Shown here piece by piece: positions 8,723 to 18,900 of a stretch of 64,000 nucleotides of DNA. The position numbers were made by a program, and so were the translations under genes. The notes under the pieces are model-generated. The model did not search any database. It was given only the letters and a program-made list of their open reading frames with translations, and had not been told where the DNA came from. The number at the start of each line of letters is the position of its first letter. The stretch's first letter is position 1. The DNA lies in contig CAYORT010000003.1 of the NCBI GenBank assembly GCA_964406465.1, forward strand, positions 1-64,000, written 5' to 3'. This DNA comes from JAHEZL01 sp964406465. GTDB taxonomy: Bacteria > Bacteroidota > Bacteroidia > Flavobacteriales_C > GCA-002722245.

Positions 8723-9514
8723 ATGACCTACTTAGAAGCGATCATCATTGCCATCGTTGAAGGCATCACCGAATTTTTACCTATTTCTTCTACCGGACAC
8801 ATGATCATCACTTCATCGGCGATGGGCATTGCCAAAGAAGATTTTACTAAATTGTTTACCATCGCCATTCAGTTTGGCGCCATTCTATCGGTGCTTGTTT
8901 TGTACTGGAAACGCTTCTTTCAAACCAAAGAATTTTATTTTAAACTTTTTGTAGCCTTCATTCCCGCTGCTGTATTCGGAGTGCTTTTTAACGACTTTAT
9001 CGATTCACTTTTAGAAAATGTGATTGTGGTGGGCATCACCCTTTTCCTAGGCGGAATTGTGTTTCTATTCTTAGATAAATTATTCAATGATGAAGGCAAA
9101 AGCGATGCTACTCCATCATACCCTTCGGCACTTAAAATTGGAATGTTTCAGGTGATCGCCATGATACCGGGAGTGAGCCGTTCGGCAGCAACTATCATTG
9201 GCGGACTCACACAAAAAATGACTAGAAAAGCAGCTGCAGAATTTTCATTTTTTCTGGCAGTACCTACCATGTTCGCAGCTACAGCAAAGAAAACTTTAGA
9301 TTACTATCAAGAAGGCGTTACCCTAAATAGCGAACAAATCAATGTGCTCATTGTAGGTAACGTGGTTGCCTTCTTAGTAGCCATGTTGGCCATCAAAACT
9401 TTCATTAGCTACCTTACTAAAAACGGATTCAAAGTTTTTGGATACTATCGCATTGTAGTAGGCTCTGCCATCATCATCCTTTACCTTTTAGGAATAGAAT
9501 TGAATATTGTATAA
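8723..9514 (+). CDS. uppP: Undecaprenyl-diphosphate phosphatase
   Basis: A 263-residue polytopic membrane enzyme of the BacA/UppP family that dephosphorylates undecaprenyl pyrophosphate to recycle the lipid carrier for peptidoglycan and other polymers. Both signature motifs are intact: EGITEFLPISSTGH near the N-terminus and PGVSRSAATI near residue 150. The length is typical. The stop codon overlaps the truB start by one base (TAATG), so translation of the two is probably coupled. Confidence 0.96.
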   Translation: MTYLEAIIIAIVEGITEFLPISSTGHMIITSSAMGIAKEDFTKLFTIAIQFGAILSVLVLYWKRFFQTKEFYFKLFVAFIPAAVFGVLFNDFIDSLLENVIVVGITLFLGGIVFLFLDKLFNDEGKSDATPSYPSALKIGMFQVIAMIPGVSRSAATIIGGLTQKMTRKAAAEFSFFLAVPTMFAATAKKTLDYYQEGVTLNSEQINVLIVGNVVAFLVAMLAIKTFISYLTKNGFKVFGYYRIVVGSAIIILYLLGIELNIV

Positions 9515-10242
9515 TGGAACAAGAATCTCCTTTTAAAACGGGCAAGGTTCTTCTCATTAACAAACCTTACACCTGGACGTCCTTCAATGTTGTACAGAAG
9601 GTAAAATATACCATTAAGAAATTTAGCAAAGCTACCGATGCCAGTGCACCTGTCGCCAAATTTAAATTGAAAGTAGGACACGCTGGCACTTTAGATCCTT
9701 TGGCTACCGGACTCCTCATCGTTTGCACAGGAAAGGAAACCAAAAACATCGAAAAATATCAGGCGCAAGAAAAAGAATATACCGGCACATTTTATATTGG
9801 CGCCACCACACCTTGTTTCGACCTAGAAAAAGAAATTGATGAGCGTTTTCCAACAGAACATATCACTCCCGAAATGATAGAGGCAACGCGCTTAAAATTC
9901 ATTGGCACCCAAGATCAAGTTCCACCGCTTTTTTCGGCCTTAAAAATTGATGGCAAAAGAGCTTACAAAATTGCCCGTGCCGGAAAAGAAGGCGAATTAA
10001 AAGCACGCGAAATAACCATTAGCGAACTAGAATTAACACGCATAGAACTTCCCGAAATAGATTTTAGAGTGGTGTGTAGCAAAGGCACATACATTCGCTC
10101 TCTCGCACGCGATTTCGGATTAGAACTAGGCAGCGGCGCACATCTTACTGCCTTATGCAGAACCCGCATTGGAGATTACAAATTAAGCAATGCGGTGACT
10201 TTAGAAGAGTTTGAGAAAAGCTTGGCGGAAAGTGATAGATAA
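9514..10242 (+). CDS. truB: tRNA pseudouridine(55) synthase
   Basis: A 242-residue TruB-family enzyme that makes pseudouridine 55 in the T-loop of tRNAs. The catalytic Asp61 lies in GHAGTLDPLATG; other family marks are LLINKPYTWTSF at the N-terminus, VPPLFSALKIDGKRAY, and GTYIRSLARDFG. It has no C-terminal PUA extension, as in many Bacteroidota. It is the last gene of the ftsX operon and is followed directly by a long inverted repeat that probably ends transcription. Confidence 0.95.
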   Translation: MEQESPFKTGKVLLINKPYTWTSFNVVQKVKYTIKKFSKATDASAPVAKFKLKVGHAGTLDPLATGLLIVCTGKETKNIEKYQAQEKEYTGTFYIGATTPCFDLEKEIDERFPTEHITPEMIEATRLKFIGTQDQVPPLFSALKIDGKRAYKIARAGKEGELKAREITISELELTRIELPEIDFRVVCSKGTYIRSLARDFGLELGSGAHLTALCRTRIGDYKLSNAVTLEEFEKSLAESDR

Positions 10243-10467
10243 TTTAACCACAGAGACACAGAGTTTTTTCACAGAGGGCACAAAGAATACTAATATTAAA
10301 GTTAACAAAGGCGCCTTGCTTAGCGGAGTTCACAGAGTGCATAGCTCGAAATTGCTATTCTTTTTAAGTGCTACACTCTGTGAACTCCGCTAAGCAAGGC
10401 GCCTCTGCATACTCTATTTTTCTCTGTGTTCTCTGTGAAAAAACTCTGTGCCTCTGTGGTTAAAATT
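10241..10467. repeat. Dispersed palindromic repeat, family B (ACCACAGAG type)
   Basis: Nested inverted repeat between the convergent genes truB and the PH-domain gene. The outer arms (10241-10276 and 10431-10467) read ttaaccacagagacacagag and its complement with one or two mismatches. The inner arms (10309-10339 and 10374-10404) are perfect over 31 bp and read aggcgccttgcttagcggag and onward. Related sequence lies at 44086-44119 and 44306-44420. It could fold into a very stable cruciform or RNA hairpin and serve as a two-way terminator. Confidence 0.85.
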
Positions 10468-10479
10468 ATTACAGAACAA

Positions 10480-10929
10480 TTACTTACAGAGATCTTTATA
10501 CTTCACCGTCCCCAACATCATCGTCTTCCCACTTTTCAACTCCACAAAAATTCCATAATTCCCCGACACATTATAAGCAACACCATTTCTACCGTACTTA
10601 ATTCCCCAGCCGCCGTATTCCGTTAAAGCGTTATACTTTACAAAAGAAATTTTATCCACCTCGCTCCTATCTATACTTCTCCATTTGAGATGAAAAGGAG
10701 AATATCTGTACTCTACTTTTTGTTCGGTGATTTTGTACTCCAACTTCATGAAATAAAATAACACAAATACTCCAGATAGCATCAAAAGCACAAATATCTT
10801 CGCCACAAAATCGTTACGCTCCACGAATAAACTTCCCAATATCACCAGCATAACTATAGCCATTACCACATTGGCAAAAATGGCCCATTTCGTTTTTCGC
10901 ACATATTGTGTTTCAAAATATTCTTGCAT
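10480..10929 (-). CDS. Bacterial PH-like domain membrane protein
   Basis: A 149-residue protein with two N-terminal membrane helices (about residues 16-36 and 43-61) followed by a soluble domain. The motif YGGWGIKYGRNGVAYNVSGN, then a variant of VELKSGKTMMLGT, is typical of small Bacteroidota proteins with a bacterial PH-like fold. It is probably a membrane-anchored protein with its beta-domain in the cytoplasm; the ligand is unknown. It stands alone, convergent with truB across the family B repeat. Confidence 0.6.
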   Translation of the reverse strand: MQEYFETQYVRKTKWAIFANVVMAIVMLVILGSLFVERNDFVAKIFVLLMLSGVFVLFYFMKLEYKITEQKVEYRYSPFHLKWRSIDRSEVDKISFVKYNALTEYGGWGIKYGRNGVAYNVSGNYGIFVELKSGKTMMLGTVKYKDLCK

Positions 10930-11370
10930 AAAAGCTTTTATTTTATGGATGGAAGATAATTAAAAAAGCTGAAAATTGTTTGCTCGCATTATTCATTTAG
11001 CCTAATAATTCTTGCTTTTCTCTAAGAACCTTTCGTGAAGATATAAAAGGTTTTTGCAGAGGCGAATCATAATTTGTGTGCTACCTAGAGCCAGCATTGC
11101 ATCTGACTTAAAACAGATAAATTCCTTTTACTTTTGTATATTTAGTAGGAGCAGCGCCCTAATAAACTTTTGCTTAGGCCTTCCTACTTTCTAAATTTAA
11201 ACTTTATTCCCGTTTACCTCTCAATTTTCTCCACTAATTTTCTACTTTATGATGGGCAATCTATATTAGTGTTCGACCTAAGAAAACAGCCTCCGGCTAT
11301 AATTAGCCCCAAGCTAAGGTGAAACTTCAATACCCAATATTTGCATATATTTGACTAGCATAAATGATAA
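10930..11370. other. Non-coding gap of 441 bases
   Basis: No convincing ORF on either strand. It holds two TAnnTTTG boxes (tacttttg at 11129-11136 and tatatttg at 11346-11353) and a small imperfect hairpin at 11145-11187. Nothing else stands out. Confidence 0.4.
11346..11353 (+). promoter_or_regulatory. Possible Bacteroidota -7 box
   Basis: tatatttg matches the Bacteroidota -7 consensus TAnnTTTG and lies 18 bases before the ATG at 11371. No good -33 TTTG box is seen at the expected spacing, so support is weak. Confidence 0.28.
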
Positions 11371-12204
11371 ATGATGAAATGGTTGTTTTTGACTGTATTA
11401 TGTTTAATTGGATTATACTTTTTTTTACAAGAGGAAGAAAATACCCAATTTCCATTTTACTATAATGATTTAACGCTAGAGGAAATTAAATCTCTCGATA
11501 GTAGATTTGAAAACGACACTCTAATGTTGATGAATGAATATGGCACCGGACAATTGCCCGACGGGAGCTATTTAGTAGCTCAAGAACCTCTTTTTTTTCC
11601 TTCATTATACCAACTCACGTATTACTATTCAGACTATCTTAAAGAAGAGGGGCATTTTACAATTAGAAACAACTATCCCAACTGCAAAGAAGGCTTATGG
11701 ATATCTTACTACGACACAATCTCTGTAATAAGAAGTAAAGGCAATTATCATAATGACAATAAAATTGGTATATGGACATACTACGATAAAGAAGGTGAAG
11801 TTCAATCTACATTTAACTTTTCTAAATGGGAAAATTTAACCTCGGGTACCATAAAGGAAAATACTCCTGATGAATATGGTAACTTAAATACTCCAATTCA
11901 TTTCAATATCTCGTTGACAAAAGAAACCTATAATTTAAAATTAAAAACAGGAATAATTACAGAATTTCGCAATGGAAAAATTTACAAAACTGTTCACTTT
12001 CATCAAATAGAAAATCCCATTGGTGCATTTATTCTTAATAAAGATGATCAGATCTTCTTAAATACTGGAGACTACATTGATTATTTTGAAAATGGTAAAA
12101 TCAATACCAAAAACACAAAAATAAAAGACGACACCCATGAACAAATAGATTATGATACAAACGGCAAACTAGTTCGTAAAAGAATTAATAAATACCCATT
12201 GTAG
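11371..12204 (+). CDS. MORN-like repeat protein with N-terminal anchor
   Basis: A 277-residue protein with one N-terminal hydrophobic segment (residues 4-18), which may be a signal anchor. Residues 85-160 contain short beta-hairpin units with the KEGLWISYYD, KIGIWTYYDKEGE and YFENGKI patterns, as in YwqK/MORN_2 repeat proteins. Such proteins were first labelled antitoxin-like, but in Bacteroidota most are surface or periplasmic and unstudied. The gene is isolated between two non-coding gaps. Confidence 0.55.
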   Translation: MMKWLFLTVLCLIGLYFFLQEEENTQFPFYYNDLTLEEIKSLDSRFENDTLMLMNEYGTGQLPDGSYLVAQEPLFFPSLYQLTYYYSDYLKEEGHFTIRNNYPNCKEGLWISYYDTISVIRSKGNYHNDNKIGIWTYYDKEGEVQSTFNFSKWENLTSGTIKENTPDEYGNLNTPIHFNISLTKETYNLKLKTGIITEFRNGKIYKTVHFHQIENPIGAFILNKDDQIFLNTGDYIDYFENGKINTKNTKIKDDTHEQIDYDTNGKLVRKRINKYPL

Positions 12205-12450
12205 CCTTTGAATGAAATTTCAGATTTTGAATATTAGAACCATCGACCACACTCATTCTCCTTCATTCTTCCAACCTTCTTAAAGTTAAAATTTAAGTTT
12301 GATTTCTCACTTTTTTATTCACGAATTTTGCATCTCTAGATTGCAGACTTGCTTTAGTTTTTTACCTTCATTGATTTATTAAATCTTCATCTGCTTTCAA
12401 ATAGAAACCAAACTCTCCAATGCGAATAGCTGCTAATAATTAGCTTGAAG

Positions 12451-13878
12451 TTATCTCTTTCTTTTAAACACTATCACTTCCCCCTTCTCATATATCTTTT
12501 CAACTGCAACTTCTTTATTGTAAAAACTGAAAAAAAGCTTATCTCCCTTCAACTGAGCTTGCGCATGCAACTTTGATCCATTCACTAAAACAATCAATCC
12601 GTTTCTACTTTCAGAAAACATTTTTGAAATATTACTTACAGGCAATTCACTATTTGGAGCGCCATCAACAATAGCTATTTGCTTATGACTAATCACAGTA
12701 TTTAACGCCAAGTAATAACTGTTCTCCCACGACCAAAAATCGATGAGCAAAAATGAATTGTCTTGAACATTTTCATTTACTGTTTCAACCACTTCAACTG
12801 CCTGCTGATTTTTTAATCGAGGAACAGGTTTTACATGATCTACGCTATACACAAATGAAAGAAGAAATACCGTTGAGACAAATACTATTGCGTTTCTTTT
12901 AAAATGATGAAGCGACTCATTAAAGTAGGCTGCAACAAATGGCAAACTTAAAATTACCCATGTACCAATAAATCTTGAATGCAACATTAAAGTCCCCTTG
13001 AAAGCCGCATAAAAGGTAAGCAATGCCATCATTAAAAAAGGAATAACCCACAGATTTATCTTTGATTTAATGAGTTCTTTAATGAGGAAAAACAAGGTGA
13101 AGGGACCAACAGCAATCAACCAAAAAAACGGAAAAGACCAAATTCGACGTGCATAATCTTCCCAAGAAATATGATCGTTGGTAGCCATAGCATTAAGCAT
13201 CCATTCACTATTAGCATCAAACCCCACGAAAGGATTTTGGGTTAGCTTGTAATCGATGTACATGGTTATCAATGGATAAATTGCAGCTACAAAAGAAAAT
13301 AATATTAAGCCTCGAAATTGCTTGAAACAGGCTATCAAAAGACTAAAAACCGGAATTAAAAACCATGCTTCAAATCGAAATCCACTGGCAACACCTATCG
13401 AAACTGCTGCCCAAACAAAATTCAACATTTTGTGTTCTCTAAGTGCCTTCGAAATACAATTCATCGACAATACAACAAAAAACAGATACGGTGTTTCAGA
13501 TAAAGAAAGAAAACTCAAATGAAACAGTACTGGCGAAGCTGCTAGAATACAAGTAGCCACAAAAGCCCCTTGCTCATTAAATTCACGCCTAGTGAAATAA
13601 TAAAATGGCAATAAAGTAAGTACAGAAATAAAAATATTTAAAACTACAGGAGCATAAACTCGATCTGACCACATGGACAGAAATACTCCATTCAAATAAA
13701 AATGAAAAGGGCCCCATCCGCTAGCCGATATCCACCGAGGATTATCCAACCAATCTAAGGATAAAAAAACCCTACTGACTGCGTCGGCATCTAATGTTTG
13801 GGCAAAGGGGAAAAGAAATAATTTTACAATAAAGGTAAGTACTGCAAGATACAAAAGTTTATTATTGAGTAGGTTCAT
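12451..13878 (-). CDS. GT39/ArnT-like membrane glycosyltransferase
   Basis: About 475 residues with ten or more membrane helices and a soluble C-terminal domain. The first loop contains an acidic pair (QTLDADAVSRVFLSLDW), and LSLSETPYLFF follows, as in lipid-linked-sugar GT-C transferases of the PMT/ArnT type. It would move a sugar from a polyprenyl-phosphate donor to a protein or glycan outside the cytoplasm; the acceptor is unknown. I start at 13878 (MNLLNNKLLYLA); an ATG 27 bases upstream (13905) is an alternative. No other glycan genes are next to it. Confidence 0.6.
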   Translation of the reverse strand: MNLLNNKLLYLAVLTFIVKLFLFPFAQTLDADAVSRVFLSLDWLDNPRWISASGWGPFHFYLNGVFLSMWSDRVYAPVVLNIFISVLTLLPFYYFTRREFNEQGAFVATCILAASPVLFHLSFLSLSETPYLFFVVLSMNCISKALREHKMLNFVWAAVSIGVASGFRFEAWFLIPVFSLLIACFKQFRGLILFSFVAAIYPLITMYIDYKLTQNPFVGFDANSEWMLNAMATNDHISWEDYARRIWSFPFFWLIAVGPFTLFFLIKELIKSKINLWVIPFLMMALLTFYAAFKGTLMLHSRFIGTWVILSLPFVAAYFNESLHHFKRNAIVFVSTVFLLSFVYSVDHVKPVPRLKNQQAVEVVETVNENVQDNSFLLIDFWSWENSYYLALNTVISHKQIAIVDGAPNSELPVSNISKMFSESRNGLIVLVNGSKLHAQAQLKGDKLFFSFYNKEVAVEKIYEKGEVIVFKRKR

Positions 13879-13939
13879 AATAATAAATATATAAAACCCC
13901 GTCACTAATCAAAAAAAGGCAAGCTATTTAAAAAGAATA

Positions 13940-13977
13940 TTAGAGATTGTATAACCTTACAGCCATACAATCTCTAA
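13940..13977 (-). terminator. Rho-independent terminator after the outer-membrane protein gene
   Basis: A perfect 13-bp stem (13940-13952 / 13965-13977, ttagagattgtat) with a 12-base loop starts 5 bases after the stop of the minus-strand gene ending at 13982. On that strand it is followed by attcttttt, a U-rich tail, which fits an intrinsic terminator. Confidence 0.7.
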
Positions 13978-13981
13978 TCAA

Positions 13982-14563
13982 TTATTCAAGTTCTCTACAC
14001 TTCCAAATATACCTTACATTAATTCCAAACCCAGCGTAATAAGCATCAACATTAATAAATTTACTGAACCTCAATTCGGGCTCTAAAATATACTTGTTTT
14101 GAATTTGAAACGACTTACTAATTTTCGATCCAAATCCTACCCAAACTGCTGGCTTAACAGATAAAATTGATACATTCAATGCTGGGTCAGAAGCCTTAAA
14201 TGTATATCCGCTATAGAAATCAGTATTCGCTCCAATTGAAAAATTAACAATTCTCGAATAAACCTTATAATAAAATGGTATTGATGCAAAATACTCTGTT
14301 GTTGTGCCCAATATTTCTTTGGTTTCAGACGGGGAAATCACAAAAGTGTATAAAGTCTTATTTTGAATTGTTCTGCAAAATAAGCCAGTTTCAATTGCCC
14401 CTCTTTTGAATAATTTTTTTTCAAAGTTTAAGCCGCCACCGAACCTAAAATTATCGTTATCCATTTTTTCAAGGTTAAAATTCAAGCCAACCAAAGCATC
14501 CTTTTGCGCCATCAATGAATAAGAATATATAGTAACAAGAGCAATTACAAAATATCTTTTCAT
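13982..14563 (-). CDS. Outer-membrane beta-barrel-like protein
   Basis: A 193-residue exported protein with a signal peptide ending SYSLMAQ. Alternating hydrophobic and polar strands with glycine and aromatic residues follow (ALVGLNFNLEKM, RFGGGLNFEKKL, FSIGANTDFYSG, YAGFGINVRYIW). This looks like a small 8-stranded barrel of the Bacteroidota porin-family type, but I cannot assign a named family. It begins one base after the stop of the lipoprotein gene upstream on the same strand, so they form a two-gene operon ending at the hairpin at 13940-13977. Confidence 0.5.
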   Translation of the reverse strand: MKRYFVIALVTIYSYSLMAQKDALVGLNFNLEKMDNDNFRFGGGLNFEKKLFKRGAIETGLFCRTIQNKTLYTFVISPSETKEILGTTTEYFASIPFYYKVYSRIVNFSIGANTDFYSGYTFKASDPALNVSILSVKPAVWVGFGSKISKSFQIQNKYILEPELRFSKFINVDAYYAGFGINVRYIWKCRELE

Positions 14564-14564
14564 C

Positions 14565-15659
14565 CTAAAATTGAATATTAAATTTAATTAAACCCCAATT
14601 ATATTCCCCTGATACATCAGCAAAATGAATATAGCTTGCTGCTATATCTTGTTGCTTATCAGAAGCAGGTATTTTACGGGTTGTAGTTAAAGTAATGCCG
14701 GTTAATGGATTTGTCCAAGTAAATGTTTCATCTTTTTCTACGGTTGAACCATCCTCTTCCCTCCAAATGAGTTTTCTTTCTATTGATTGAGTTGAATTAT
14801 CCCACAACGGCAAATCAATTAATGTGTTATTCCAAGTTACAGTAGGTTTAAGCCAAGTTCCACCTATCCAACCATTTGGATACATAAAAGAACTACTCGC
14901 TGCCATTCCTGACGTCACATATAACATACTTAACCTAACCTCTGGCTCACCTAATGCGCAATCTTCTACTTTTCTTTTGGCATCCATAGAAGTAAATGAA
15001 GCTTTAGTAATTTTCATTGATTTTATAGCTGATTTTATTACTTGTCCAGATTCAATCAATTTCGGTTTTCCGCCACGCTCATTCTCAGAAATTACGAGAT
15101 AATTTCTATTTGGTTCAACATCACTATTCAGAAACCCTTCTGTTCCATCAAGATAATACACTTTTAAATATTGGAATTTCTGATCATCATAATTTTCAGG
15201 AATTACAACAATACCAGAAAAATCTGTTGAATCATTTGACCCAGCAGCAACAAATAAAAATAATTGCACTAATGAATCCTCTTTAAATAAAGAAGACTCG
15301 AGACTCTCCGAACGCATATTGCCAAATAAAACCTCCCCAAATGTTTGTTGTGTTCCCAAAAGTGAAGAGCTAGAATTCTTAATCGCTTGAGCAAATAAAT
15401 CTTTACATAAAATATTGCGATCGCCATCAAAAAATTCATTGCATCCTTCCGCAGTTTGAGTTTTCATTTCCGGATGCTTCTCAAAGGCGGCAATTAATGA
15501 TTCAGCTAATGCCAGTCTATTCTGACTTACTTCACTTGAATAATTTACAGAACTTTCAGCGAATGTTTGTTCAGATTCTGCAACAAGATTACTCTTCTTA
15601 CAAGATGAAAATAAAATTGTAAAAATAAAGAGGATCGAAAATAAATTTTTCGTTTTCAG
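14565..15659 (-). CDS. Lipoprotein of unknown function, probable CTG start
   Basis: The ATG at 15467 would give a 300-residue protein with no export signal. The same frame stays open 64 codons further upstream and there encodes LKTKNLFSILFIF...LFSSCKKSN, a textbook lipoprotein signal with lipobox FSSC. No ATG, GTG or TTG lies between the upstream stop and that signal; the best start is CTG at 15657-15659 (ATT or ATA just before are the other choices). Full length is about 364 residues. No known domain was recognised. It sits one base upstream of the barrel-protein gene, hinting at a shared envelope role. Confidence 0.5.
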   Translation of the reverse strand: MKTKNLFSILFIFTILFSSCKKSNLVAESEQTFAESSVNYSSEVSQNRLALAESLIAAFEKHPEMKTQTAEGCNEFFDGDRNILCKDLFAQAIKNSSSSLLGTQQTFGEVLFGNMRSESLESSLFKEDSLVQLFLFVAAGSNDSTDFSGIVVIPENYDDQKFQYLKVYYLDGTEGFLNSDVEPNRNYLVISENERGGKPKLIESGQVIKSAIKSMKITKASFTSMDAKRKVEDCALGEPEVRLSMLYVTSGMAASSSFMYPNGWIGGTWLKPTVTWNNTLIDLPLWDNSTQSIERKLIWREEDGSTVEKDETFTWTNPLTGITLTTTRKIPASDKQQDIAASYIHFADVSGEYNWGLIKFNIQF

Positions 15660-15916
15660 GTGTATTATAATTTAGTTAAACATTAGTTAGTGATGTAAAA
15701 CTAAAAAAAAGAAAAACAAAATTTCCAAAAAACCAAAAGCTATTTTCGCAAATCACAGGAGTCTGTATGCTCTCTATTAAATAAAAAACAGCATATATCT
15801 TCAAAAAATACTCCACTCCCCACACTTAATCAACAATCACCTTCGGATAATATTTTCATATCGTTCAGCAAGCAAATGACGATACCTTTACCTTGCGAAA
15901 TAATTAATCTTATCAT

Positions 15917-18900
15917 ATGAGAAAATTTGGTGCTTTCTTCCTTCTGTTTTTACTAACTATTAGTTCTTGTAAGAATGACAATGGTTTTTCGGTAAATCCT
16001 GAATTTGCCAAGTACATCAGCGCTTTTACTTACGGCGTGGTGTCGAATCAACAAACCATTAAAGTGCAGTTGGTGCAAGAAGTTGCCGAGGCGAAAGCCG
16101 GTGAAGAGGTGAAGGATGAACTCATTGAATTTTCTCCAGCTATTGAAGGAAAAGCTTACTGGCTCGACAAACAAACTATCGAATTTCGTCCGAAAGAGCT
16201 CCTTCCCTCTGGTGAAAAATTCGAAGCCGAATTTCACCTTTCAGATGTCGTAAAAGATGTTCCCGATGATTTGGAAGACCTCGAATTCAAATTTCAGGTG
16301 ATCGCTCAAGTGGCATTCATCGAAGAAGAATCTATCACCACTCCCAACTCTGCCGATCGCTCCAACATAAGATTAAGAGGAACGCTAACCACCGCCGATT
16401 ATGTAAAAACCGATGTGCTAGAAAAATTATTTTCTGCCGAACAAAACGGAAAAGCGCTTGCTGTGCAATGGGAACACGCGAAAGACGGAAGAAATCACAC
16501 CTACAACATTAGCGGTGTGCGCCGCACCAAAGAACGCGAAAAAGTGGATTTGAGCTGCAAAATGACCGAAGTGGGCGCCGAAGAAAATGCCGAGAAATTG
16601 TTGGAGATTCCATCGCTCGATGAATTCACCGTTTTTAGCTGCAAACACGTTAATGAGCCAGAGCAAATCATCACTCTAAATTTCTCTGATCCTATTAAAG
16701 ATTCACTTGACTTGGTAGGATTAATCTACCTTAAAAATAGTGTTCAAGTTCGATTGAGCACCAAAGGGAGTCAGGTTAAAGTTTACCCCAACTCGCGCAT
16801 TGTAGGTGAAGTTGAATTGATTGCTGCAACAGGTATTTGTAGCAACATCAACATTTGTTTAAAGCAAGACTTCAAGAAAAAAATACTTTTTCAAGAACTA
16901 CTCCCTAACGTTGAAATTATTGGTAATGGCGTGATATTGCCTACTACTAAAGGACTTGTTCTTCCATTTAAAGCAGTGAATTTGAAAGCTGTTGAACTTA
17001 AAATCTTAAAAGTTTCCGAGAAAAATGTTCACCAATTTTTCCAAAAAAATCAGTTCGATGAATTGCACGAATTGAAACGTGTGGGTAGAATTGTGTTTAG
17101 AGGCGAGATTCCTATCATCCCCGAAAAACCTATCGATTACCACAGCTGGAATACTTTCTCTCTCGACTTGGCCAAATACATTCAAAGTGAACCCGGTGCC
17201 ATCTACCGTATCTATTTAAGCTTTAAACCTCAACATTCTTTCTATCCTTGCGAAGAAGCTATCGACAATGAATATTGGCAGAAATTTGAAGAAGCAGAAG
17301 AAGAATTTTACGATACCCCAAGCACCAGCTACTGGGAAGACTATGACTTTAGCGACTTTCAATTTTATGAAGGATACAACAGCGATGAAGTTGACAATCC
17401 TTGCCATATTTCTTACTACATCTCTCGTCAGAACAAAAATGTTAGAAGCATCTTTGCCTCTAACTTTGGTATTATCGCAAAAGGAGGAAACACCGATGAA
17501 CTTTTGGTTGCCGTTACCGATTTGCGCACTACCGAACCATTAGGTGGTGTTGACATAGAACTTTACAACTATCAAAACGAATTAATCACCAAAGGAACAA
17601 CCGACGATAAAGGTTTTGTTAGCATTAAAACTAAGAAAAAAGCTTTCTTATTGGTGGCCAAAAAGGGTGAAGAAAGAGGCTATTTGCGCCTCGATGAAGG
17701 CTCCTCTCTTTCCTTAAGTATGTTCGATGTCTCGGGCACCGAAAATAAGAAAGGTGTTAAAGGTTATATCTACGCCGAAAGAGGTGTTTGGAGACCTGGT
17801 GATTCCTTGTATGTTAACTTCATGTTGGAAGATAAAAACGATGTTATTCCTGCCAACCACCCTGTAGTTTGCGAGGTGTACAACTCTCGTGATCAGCTCT
17901 ACAAAAAGTGGATGAAAAATACTTCTGTTAAAGGTTTGTACGATTTTAGATTTGCTACCAACGAAGATGATCCCACTGGAAACTGGACGGTGAAAATTAA
18001 AGTAGGCGGAACAGAATTTAGCAAAATCATGAAAATTGAAACGGTGAAACCTAACCGTTTAAAAATCACTATGGATTTTGGTACCGAATTGCTAAAATCT
18101 AAAAAAGACAATCTTGGAAATTTAGAAGTGAAATGGTTAACAGGTGCCAAAGCGCGCGGGTTGATGGCCGATATAGAAATGACTTTAAAGCGCGGGGCAA
18201 CAGCGTTTAAAGGATTTGAAGGATATTCTTTCGACGACCCTACAGTGGCCTTTGAATCGGAACAAAAAATGATCTTTAAAGGAAAAGTGGATAACGAAGG
18301 AAAAGCTGTGATCGACCCAGAAATTCGTGTGCAAGGTCAGGCTCCTGGTATGCTCAATTGCTTCTTTAAAACGCGCGCGTTTGAAAGTGGTGGCGACTTC
18401 AGTACCGATCAATTTAAAGCGGTGTATTCTCCTTTTGAATCGTATGTGGGCGTTAAAGTGCCTGAAGGAAAAGGCTGGAATGGCGCCATCTTTAGCGATA
18501 AACCAAACATGATTAACATTGCTTCGGTGGATGAAAACAATAAACCTATCTCTCGCAAAAAATTAAAAATAGAAATCTACGAAATTGAATGGAGATGGTG
18601 GTGGGATTATAGCGATGACGAGGGTTACGACAATTACCACGAAGGCAGCTACAGTAATTTAATTAAAACAGATTATGTAAATACGGTGAATGGAAAAGCG
18701 CTGTACGAACTTAAATTTCCTGCAGCCAGCTGGGGTAGAAAAATGATAAAAATCACCGATTCGATTTCGGGACATACCACCGGACAAATTTTTTACACTA
18801 CCTATAGCTCTTGGTGGGAAGAAGGCGGTCATGGTCCGGGCGGCGCAGAAATGCTCGCTTTCTCTACCGACAAACAAAAGTACAACGTAGGTGAAAAAGT

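Noticed and set aside
10211..10626. ORFs across the family B repeat.
   Set aside because: They only reflect the open frames of the palindromic repeat and have no protein-like features.
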